From positions 1 through 46,903 of the forward strand of contig JAIEPH010000064.1 in assembly GCA_019749805.1 (NCBI GenBank): 46,903 nt of DNA, given 5' to 3'. The notes under the pieces were generated by a model. That model searched no databases, was not told where the DNA came from, and saw only the letters and a list, made by a program, of their open reading frames with translations. Below are positions 35,757 through 44,300 of the stretch, piece by piece. Numbering within the stretch: the stretch's first letter is position 1; the number at the start of each line of letters is the position of its first letter. The position numbers and the translations under genes are program-made. Source of the DNA: Mycobacteriaceae bacterium. Lineage in GTDB: Bacteria; Actinomycetota; Actinomycetes; Mycobacteriales; Mycobacteriaceae.

Positions 35757-36398
35757 ATGATCAGATCCGGCAGTGCCTCCGGCAGCGACGGAGAGCATCT
35801 CGGCGAGATCGATGAGATGGATCTGCGAGTGAAGGCGCTGGAAAGCGTGCTCGTCGAAAAGGGATACGTGGACCCGGCAGCACTGGACGAGCTGATTGAC
35901 GTGTACGAACACCGCGTTGGCCCCCGTAACGGAGCGCATGTCGTCGCTCGGGCGTGGATCGATCCGGTCTACCGAGAGTGGCTGCTGGCCGACGCCACCG
36001 CCGCGATCGCATGGCTGGGCTACGTTGGCCGGCAGAGCGAGCACATGGTCGCGGTGGAAAACACACCTGCGCAACACAATCTGGTGGTTTGCACACTGTG
36101 TAGCTGCTACCCGTGGGCGGTGTTGGGCCTACCCCCCGCGTGGTACAAGAGCACACCGTACCGGTCGCGTGCAGTGCGTGACCCGCGCGGAGTCCTGGCC
36201 GAATTCGGCGTGACCCTGCCGCCCTACCAAGACATTCGTGTCTGGGATTCGACGGCCGAAGTACGCTATCTCGTGGTTCCGATGCGACCGGCCGGGAGCG
36301 AGCACCTCACCGAAAAGGAGCTCGTCGCGCTGGTGACCCGCGACTCGATGATCGGCTGCGGTTTGCCCACGCGCCCAGAGGCATCGGCTCATGAGTAG
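35757..36398 (+). CDS. nitrile hydratase, alpha subunit (cobalt type)
   Basis: Metalloenzyme subunit hydrating nitriles to amides. It is 213 aa, the normal alpha length. RVKALESVLVEKGYVDPAAL and WIDPVYREWLLADATAAIA are typical, and the metal site VCTLCSCYPW is at residues 111-120 (Cys112, Cys115, Ser116, Cys117). Thr rather than Ser in VCTLCSC is characteristic of the cobalt class. LPPAWYKSTPYRSRAV contains the conserved Arg region. Its end overlaps the beta gene by 8 bp. The related thiocyanate hydrolase gamma subunit shares this motif, but the separate beta and accessory genes favour nitrile hydratase. Confidence 0.92.
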   Translation: MIRSGSASGSDGEHLGEIDEMDLRVKALESVLVEKGYVDPAALDELIDVYEHRVGPRNGAHVVARAWIDPVYREWLLADATAAIAWLGYVGRQSEHMVAVENTPAQHNLVVCTLCSCYPWAVLGLPPAWYKSTPYRSRAVRDPRGVLAEFGVTLPPYQDIRVWDSTAEVRYLVVPMRPAGSEHLTEKELVALVTRDSMIGCGLPTRPEASAHE

Positions 36399-37056
36399 CG
36401 ACGAATACGTCACGCACGCCGATGTTGGCGGACAGCTGCAACATGGCCCGATTCAGATCCAGTCCGACGGCAAGTTGTGGCGGGCGGCGTGGGAGCCTCG
36501 CGTGTTCGCCCTGCATTTGGCGATGGGTGCCGCCGGGGCCTGGAACCTCGACATGTCGCGCGCTGCGCGCGAATCACTGCCGGACTACCACCAACGCAGC
36601 TACTACGAAATCTGGTTCGCCGCGCTCCGCCAGCAGCTCGACGAGCGCGGGTTGGTTTCCGCCGACGAGGTGGCCGCCGGCCGGTCGCTGCACGCGGCGC
36701 GTGTGTTGCCCCGGTTCGTGCGAGCATGCGATGTGCCGACGGTGCAAGCCCGCGGAACGCCCACCGAGCGCCTTGCCACCAAGGCCCCGCGGTTCACCGT
36801 GGGCATGCGCGTGCGCACGACTATCGGACCGATCTCACATCACACACGTCTACCCGGGTATGCGCAGGGTAAGCCAGCGGTGATCGAACGCGTTCACGGA
36901 ATGCACGTCTTCCCGGATACGAATGCCAGCGGCGACGGCGAACAACCGCAATGGCTGTATACGGCGGTGTTCCGCGGCACTGAGCTGTGGCCGGGCGCTG
37001 AGCCCGGCCTGACTGTGTCGATCGACGCGTGGGAACCATACTTGGAAGCCCAGTGA
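36391..37056 (+). CDS. nitrile hydratase, beta subunit
   Basis: A 221-aa beta subunit completing the alpha-beta heterodimer. The N-terminal segment resembles the DxGG region (HADVGGQLQHGPI); the helical middle carries SLPDYHQRSYYEIWFAALRQ, and the C-terminal SH3-like part (FTVGMRVRTTIGPISHHTRL, GKPAVIERVHGMHVFPD, WLYTAVFRGTELW) is intact. ATG at 36391 overlaps the alpha gene. It also overlaps the accessory gene by 4 bp (GTGA at 37053-37056), so the three are translated as a unit. Confidence 0.92.
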   Translation: MSSDEYVTHADVGGQLQHGPIQIQSDGKLWRAAWEPRVFALHLAMGAAGAWNLDMSRAARESLPDYHQRSYYEIWFAALRQQLDERGLVSADEVAAGRSLHAARVLPRFVRACDVPTVQARGTPTERLATKAPRFTVGMRVRTTIGPISHHTRLPGYAQGKPAVIERVHGMHVFPDTNASGDGEQPQWLYTAVFRGTELWPGAEPGLTVSIDAWEPYLEAQ

Positions 37057-37427
37057 GACAGCCCGTTTGGCCTGCCGGATCCGCCGATGATCGTGAGATT
37101 GTCTTCGCGGAGCCATGGCAAGCTAGGGCTTTCGCGATCACAGTCGCGTTGCACGACCGCGGGTTGTACAGCTGGGCCGAGTGGACCCATGCGTTGGCCG
37201 CTCGTATCGAAATGGCGCAGGACGCCGAGGACGGCGGTGCCTTCTACCACCACTGGCTCGCGGCCCTGGAAGATCTGCTGACGCACAAGGGAATCGGCTC
37301 AGCCGAGACGGCGCGCTGGCGTGACGCGTGGCAACACGCTGCCGGGCGCACACCACATGGCAAGCCGATCGAACTGCAAGCCGGCGACTTCGCCGCAACA
37401 CCTGGCAACAGCGCGCACCGACACTAA
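37053..37427 (+). CDS. nitrile hydratase accessory/activator protein
   Basis: About 124 aa, related to the N-terminal helical part of beta subunits and to P14K-type activators that help load cobalt into the alpha subunit and oxidise the metal-ligand Cys. Sequence: IVFAEPWQARAFAITVALHD, LYSWAEWTHALAARIEMA, FYHHWLAALEDLLTHKG. The GTG at 37053, overlapping the beta stop by 4 bp, is preferred over an upstream in-frame start inside beta. The order alpha-beta-accessory is the usual cobalt nitrile hydratase operon. Ends 9 bp from the convergent methyltransferase. Confidence 0.85.
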   Translation: MRQPVWPAGSADDREIVFAEPWQARAFAITVALHDRGLYSWAEWTHALAARIEMAQDAEDGGAFYHHWLAALEDLLTHKGIGSAETARWRDAWQHAAGRTPHGKPIELQAGDFAATPGNSAHRH

Positions 37428-37436
37428 CCGGCGACG

Positions 37437-38351
37437 TCACGCCTCCAAAGGTTTTCGCGCCGAGGCGATCACATAGTCCGTCAGCCCGGTCCCACGTTCC
37501 CAGATTTCCACGCCGCGGCACTGAGCGCGATCGTCTTCCGAGATTTCGACGATCACCTCATCCATCTTCTTGTTCTCCGCCACGCGCTGCCGACTGTAGT
37601 TGGCCATCCCGGGAAACACGTCTTGCCGGATCGATTCCACCACGACATCGTCGAATCCCGCTGCGGACAGGCGACGGGAGTACTCCTCCCGGTCATACAC
37701 ATTGGCCTCGGGAATGTGGCCGTACTTCCGGGCGAAGGCCGTCGCCCTGGTCGACTTCTTACCGGGACACGGGAGCATGTCCGCGATCGCAAGGGATCCT
37801 CCGGGTTTGAGAACCCGAAATGCTTGATCCATGAATTGATCACGTGTGTCGAAATGAAACGCACATTCCAACGCCAAGACGCTGTCAAAGGACGCATCGG
37901 GAAACTCGATCGCTGTGGCCGAACCGAGCCGGATGTCGATTTGTTGTTCCAACCCGCGCTTGGCGACGCGTTCCCGGCCCTTGTCGACATGGACGGGGGT
38001 GATGTCGAGGCCAGCTATCCGAGACGGCTTGAAGCGTTCGAGAAGTACGAAGTCTTGTTCGGCGAAACCGACACCGACGTCGAGGACTTCATCGCCGGGT
38101 CGGAGCCCGCCACGAGTTCCCAGTAGCTCGACCATCGCAACGCACGCATCGGGATAGGTGCGTGCCTCCTTCCAGTAGCCGAGGTTGAGCCATAGCGGCT
38201 TGGAGTCGTCTACGTACCCCTCGTTCTTGAAATCGATGACGTCGTCTCCGAGGACCGTGTAATAGGCCGCGGCGTCTTTCTGCCGCACGAGGGTGAATGA
38301 ACGGACAGCCGTCAGAAATCCCCAGTAGATGGAGAGGGCAATTCTGCGCAT
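37437..38351 (-). CDS. SAM-dependent methyltransferase next to the NRPS
   Basis: About 304 aa. The SAM loop is EVLDVGVGFAEQDFVLLERF, then IAGLDITPVHV, ATAIEFPDASFDSVLALECA and FRVLKPGGSLAIADMLP, a complete class I core in the style of O-methyltransferases of natural-product and mycolic-type pathways. The N-terminal helix RRIALSIYWGFLTAVRSF is hydrophobic. I use the ATG at 38351 because GGAG lies 8 nt before it; a closer ATG at 38357 and a TTG at 38393 are alternatives. It directly follows the NRPS on the same strand (about 47 bp), so it probably modifies the NRPS product or its precursor. Confidence 0.8.
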   Translation of the reverse strand: MRRIALSIYWGFLTAVRSFTLVRQKDAAAYYTVLGDDVIDFKNEGYVDDSKPLWLNLGYWKEARTYPDACVAMVELLGTRGGLRPGDEVLDVGVGFAEQDFVLLERFKPSRIAGLDITPVHVDKGRERVAKRGLEQQIDIRLGSATAIEFPDASFDSVLALECAFHFDTRDQFMDQAFRVLKPGGSLAIADMLPCPGKKSTRATAFARKYGHIPEANVYDREEYSRRLSAAGFDDVVVESIRQDVFPGMANYSRQRVAENKKMDEVIVEISEDDRAQCRGVEIWERGTGLTDYVIASARKPLEA

Positions 38352-38398
38352 TTTCATTTCTCCAGATTTGGTGTACGGAGCGAAGTTCTTCAAGCGGT

Positions 38399-41300
38399 CT
38401 ATAGCAATCCGAGCCGCTGCAAGTCGGTGACGTATTTGAGGATGATCGGTGCCGAAACGTGTGGAATGTCCGGAACGTCCTTGTTGGGTCCGACTTTCGC
38501 CTCCTGCACCGCGGCACGGAATCGGTCGGTCGGCGCGAAGGACCCGAAGCTTGGCTCTGGGATCTGGAACTCACCGGAAGGGCGCAACAGCAACCACTGC
38601 AGCACCGAGTGCTCGCGCTGCCGCTCCGGCAGCGCGTCTAGGGCGGACTCGAACCGGTGCAACCACTCCCCGAAGTCTCCGATGCGCTGGATCGGGTAAC
38701 CGGCGTCGATCAGCCAATCGACGTATTCGTCCGGGCCGATGCCATCGTCGTGTGGGTTCATCACGTGATAGGTCTGGAATCCCGGCGAGGACGAGCGGCC
38801 CGCCTGCGCACCCAGCGAGGCGATCGCCTCGGCAATGAAATCGACTGGCAACCCGTCGAAGTGCGCGCGTTGCCGGTTGCCGTCGGCGTCGAGCTGGAAG
38901 AACGAGTTGGGTGCGAGACCGGTGGCCACCAGGCTGAGCACCATTCGAGTGATGGTGTCCGACACATTGAGCTGACCCGTGTAGGTGGGGTCAGCCAAGA
39001 TCACGTCACAACGAAACACTGCGACCGGCAGCGCACACAGGTCGTGAGCCTCGCGCAGCAGTACCTCACCGGCCCACTTGCTGTTGGCGTAGCCGTTACC
39101 GAACCCGCCGTCGTTCTTACGGGTGGGACTGATGACCCGGATGTCGGCATCTTCGGTGAACTTCGACGGGTCGATCTGGTTTCGCACATCGCCACTCGAC
39201 ACAAAGTTGTAGGGCTTCAGTTTCGTGGTAAGCGCGAACCGGATCAGCTCGGCAGTACCTAACACGTTGGGCCCGAACAGCTCCCGGTAAGGGAATACAC
39301 CGTTGACCAGCGCGGCGGGATCCACGATCAGATCGACGGCGCCGGCCAGCCGCTGCCAATTCTGCGCGTCCAGTCCCAGGCTCACTTCGCCCTTGTCGCC
39401 GGCGATCACCTCCAGATGATCGGCGGCCAGTTCCTGGAAGCGCTGCAGCAAATTGCGGTCGCCGCTGTCGAAGGTCTTGCGCAGCCGTGCCCGGGCGTCG
39501 GCGTCGGACTGCGCCCGCACCAGGCAGATCAGCGTGCCATCGACGCGCTTCATTCGCTCCAGCCATTCGAGGGTCAGATAGCGCCCGAGAAAGCCGGTCG
39601 CCCCGGTCAACAGAACCGTCCGCGCCTGGGCGCCGGGACCTGGCACCGTCGGCGCGGCGCTGAGCGTCGCGTCATCGATGAACTTGTCAAGCGTGAGGTC
39701 GCTGGCGTGTACCTCGGTGGCGTTGCGGCCGTGCACCGAGGCAAAGCTCGGACGCGCAGCACCGGAGCTCTGTTCAGCCTTGTGCGTGTCCAACTGCACA
39801 CTCAAGCTGCCCACCGTCGGCGCGTCGAACAATGTGCGCACGGAGAGGTCGATATCGAACGTCGCGTTGATCTTCGAAATCACGCGCATCGCGGAAAGCG
39901 AATCCCCACCCAAGTTGAAAAACGAGTCGTCGGCACCGATGCGCACTCCACCCAGCACCTGGGCGAAGATGTCGGCCAGGATCTCCTCGACCTTGCCGGT
40001 TGGTGCTCGGTAAGGTTCGGAATCCTGATACGCGGGTGCAGGTAGGGCGCGCGCATCGAGCTTGCCGTTGACGGCCAGCGGCAACTCCTTCAAGGAGACC
40101 ACCGCGGACGGAACCATGTACTGCGGGAGCCGCTCGGCCAGCGCAGCTCGTGCGACGGCCGGATTCACCGTCCCGGTGATATAACCCACGAGGCGTTTGT
40201 CGCCGGGGCGATCCTCGCGGGCGATCACCACCGCCTGCTCTACCCCGGCGAGCCGGGCCAGTGCGGCCTGGATCTCCCCCAATTCGATGCGATAGCCGCG
40301 GATCTTGACCTGTTCGTCGGCACGCCCCACGAATTGAAGCTGCCCGTCGGCGCGCCAGCGCACCAGATCGCCGGTGCGATACATCCTTTGGCCTGGCAAC
40401 CCGAACGGGGACGCCATAAACCGCGACGCCGTCAACCCGGCGCGGCGCCAATACCCGACGCCGACCCCGGCACCTGCCACATACAACTCACCGACCACCC
40501 CGACCGGCACCGGGCGCAACCAGCCGTCCACCACGAAGAACGCCGCTCCCGCTACCGGCGAGCCGATCGGCGGCACCCCCGACCCCGCCGCCAACCCCGC
40601 GCTCATGGACGTATATACCGTGGTCTCCGTAGGTCCGTAGGAGTGAACCATCAAGCGCCCCGGTGCCCAGCGGTCCACCACCTCGGCCGGGCAGACCTCG
40701 CTTGCCGCCACCAACGTCATCGAATCCAGGCCCTGTGGCGACAGCATTCCCACCGCCGACGGCGTCTGAATGAGCATGCTGACGCGTTCACTGACCAACA
40801 TTGCGTGGAGGTCGTTCGGTGAGCGACCCACCGATTCGGGCACCACCACGAGTCGTCCACCGCGCAATAGTGTGCCCCACATCTCCCACGCCGAGACGTC
40901 GAAGGCCAGCGAATGCCACTGCGCCCAAACCTGTTCCGGTGCCAGCCACGCATCGAGCGACGCCAGCAGCTGGGTCAGGTTGTGGTGGGTGATCGCCACC
41001 CCCTTCGGCACGCCGGTGGTGCCCGAGGTGTAGATGAGGAAAACGACGTTCTCAGCTCCCGGAACCGGTAGCGCGGTGCTGGGTTGGGTCTCCGCAGTGG
41101 GGTCGTCGACATCTATGACCAGTACGTCGAATCCGTCCAACCGCTCGCGCAGCCCGGCGGTGGTGACCGCGGCGATCGGTGCGGCGTCGGCGAGCATGAA
41201 TTCGATCCGGGATGTCGGCAGCGCCGGATCGATTGGCACATACGCCGCCCCGGTCTTGAGCACCGCCAAGATCGCGACGACCGCATCCGCAGATCTCTCG

Positions 41301-44300
41301 ATGAGCAGCGCAACATACTCACCCGGGCAGGCGCCGTGGCCAGCCAGCAAGTGTGCCAACCGATTTGCCGCCTCGTCGAGTTCGCGGTAGGTCAGTGAGT
41401 TGCCCTCGAACGTCACCGCGACTGCCTCCGGCGTGCGCGCGACCTGTTCGGCGAACAACGCGGGAACCGACGTTGCGGGCGGCGTCGGCAGGGTCAACAC
41501 CGCGCGGTGGCCGATGTCACCAAGGCGGGCATGCTCATCGGCATCGAGGACATCCACCGACGACAGCCGACGGGTCGGGTCGGTGGTCATCGCCGCTAAC
41601 ATCCGCTGAAACCGGCCTATGAGCGATGCGACGTCGGCGGCGTCGAAGACGTCGGTGTCGAACTCCACGCGAAGGCCCAACTCGGTACCAGGCGTGGCTT
41701 GTACCGTCAGCGGGTAGTGGTTGTACTCGCTGATACTGAACTCCGAAACGTCCAACTCATGGTCGCCCGACAACGCGGCGGTGTCGAGTGGGTAGTTCTC
41801 ATATACGAACAGGGTGTCGAACAGCTGGTCGTGGCCAGTGATGCGGTGTATCTCCGATAGCGCCAGGTGCTGGTGCTCGAGTGTGTTGGTGTAGGCGCCC
41901 TGCAGTTGTTCGAGCAGCAAGGCGGTGGTGGTTGCCGCGGTGACGGTCGCGCGCACCGGCACCGTGTTGATCAGCAAGCCCACCATCGATTCCGCGCCGA
42001 TGACGTCGGCCGGCCTGCCCGAGACCGCGGTACCAAAGGCGACATCGTGCTGGCCGGTCATCCACATCAACAGCTGAGCGAAGGCTCCCTGCAGGACGGT
42101 GTTGACCGTGGTGTGACGTGACCGCGCCAGCTCGCCAATCGCCGATGTCGTTTGTTCGGGTACCCGAAATGTTTCCAGCCCTCGGCCGCCCATCCCCAAC
42201 CCGTGCGACGGGCGCACCAACGAGGGGGTGTCGAAGCCGTCCAGCACATCACGCCACGCCGCTTCGGCAGCGGCGACATCCCGATCGGCCAGCCAGGTGA
42301 TGAGCCTTCGGTGCGGGGTGGGCGCTGGCAGACGCTGTTTGTAGTAGCTGGCAAATATTTCGCTCAGCAGGATCGGTAGCGACCACCCATCCATCACGAT
42401 GTGGTGATTGGTCAACACAAGCCGGTGCCGGTTTGCTGCGATGCGGATCACCGCTACCCGGAAGGCGGGTCCGTCGGTCAAGTCGCACACCGCGGCGCGT
42501 TCCTCGGCGCAGATCCGTTCGACCCGCTCGTCGACGTCGACTTCGCGAAGCTCGACATAGTGCCAGGGCGCCACCGAATGGGCTGGGATGACCTGCACCG
42601 GCTCGTCGAACTGTGAGCAGAAGCGGGCGGCCAGATTCGGATGCCGCTCGACGACGATGTTCACGGCGTCGCGTAGTCGGCCGGGATCGAACGGGCCGGT
42701 CACGGTGAACGCGAGCTGAACCGCATATACGTCGTCGTCGCCGCCACGGGTCGTGCTGGCATGGAAGAGCAGCCCCTGCTGCAGCGGGGTCAGCGGCAGC
42801 ACGTCGGCGATCTCGTACTGCTGGTGAAGCTCATCGATCTGGTGTTGGCTCAGCCGAGCCGGGGCGATATCCGATGGAGTGAGCCCACCTCCGCCGTCTC
42901 GCACGTGCGCGCAGATCCCACGAAGGGCACTGAACCACAACCGGTTCAGCCGCCCGACCTGCTCCTGATTCAGTGCCGAGGGCGCCCATGTCCAGTTGGC
43001 GTGCAAGTGTGGGCCTTTTTCGGAGTCGAGGGTGCCGACGTTGAGCGCCACGGTGTGCGCCAGTGGCATGGGCGCCGCCGTAGCGGCGGCGGTGAGCGAC
43101 ATGTCATTCTGATTGAGCTGCCACAAATCATCGAACGCGTCGGCCCCCGCGCCCAGCCGCCCGAGATAGTTGAAACCGATAACGGGGTCGGACCCGTCTA
43201 GGTCAACGTCGGCGTTCAGGTAGCGCAGCACACCATAGGTCAGCGGATGGGGCAGGGCGCGGAGCTGCTCTTTGGCGTGCTTGATGACCGGGCCCAGCGC
43301 CGCGTCGCCGGCGATCACCTGCGCCCAATCCAGACCACCGACAGTCAACGACACCGGATATTTCGCGGTGAACCACCCGACGGTGCGCGACAGGTCCACA
43401 TCCTCGGCGAGTTCCTCGTAACGCCCATGGCCCTCGACGTCGATACCGATCGGCGCGCCGCCGGAATCCAAGAACTTGTCCACCGCCAACCCGAACGCGA
43501 TCAACAAGATGTCCTGTATCCCGGCATGAAACGCCGCGGGCACCTCACCCAGCAGCCGCCGCGTGGTCTCGACATCCAGCGACACCGACAGCTGCCCGGC
43601 GCTGGCATAGGTATCGGCCTCCGGCTGTACGGCGGGCAACATGGCAGGGGCTTCCGTCACCAGCCGCCACGCCTCCGCCTGATTCACCACCGCCTCGGCA
43701 TGGGCGTGTTCGTTCAGCAGTGCTGCCCATCGGGCGAACGACGTCCCGGCTGCCGGCAGCGATATCGGCTGCCCGTCGCGATGTTGGGCCCAAGCGATGT
43801 TGATGTCCTCCAACACAATTCGCCACGACACGGCGTCGATGGCCACGTGATGAATGATCACCGCCAGTTGGCCGGTGCCGGCCACCCACAGCGCGCTCAG
43901 CATCACACCGGCCGCCAGGTTCAGCCGCGACCGCGCCTCGAGCAGTGCCTCATCGGACAGCACGTCCACCGATTTCAGGCACGCACCGGCATCCACCGCC
44001 CCGGGCTCGGGCACCGTCAACGACCACCCGCCGTTGCCATCGTCGTCGACGCGCAACCGCAACGTCGCATGCCGATCGATCAACGCCTGCAACACCACAA
44101 CTACATCGGCCTCGATCACGCCCGCCGGAGCTGAGACGACCACCGACTGGTTGAACTGATCGACCGGACCGTCCACGCTGGCCAACCAGCGCACGATCGG
44201 GGTCGCCAGCACCGGCCCGATGCCCTCATCAACCGGGCCACCCGCCCGGCCGGCAACCCCGGCAACACGAGCCAGCCGCGCGACGGTCTGTTCGACGAAA

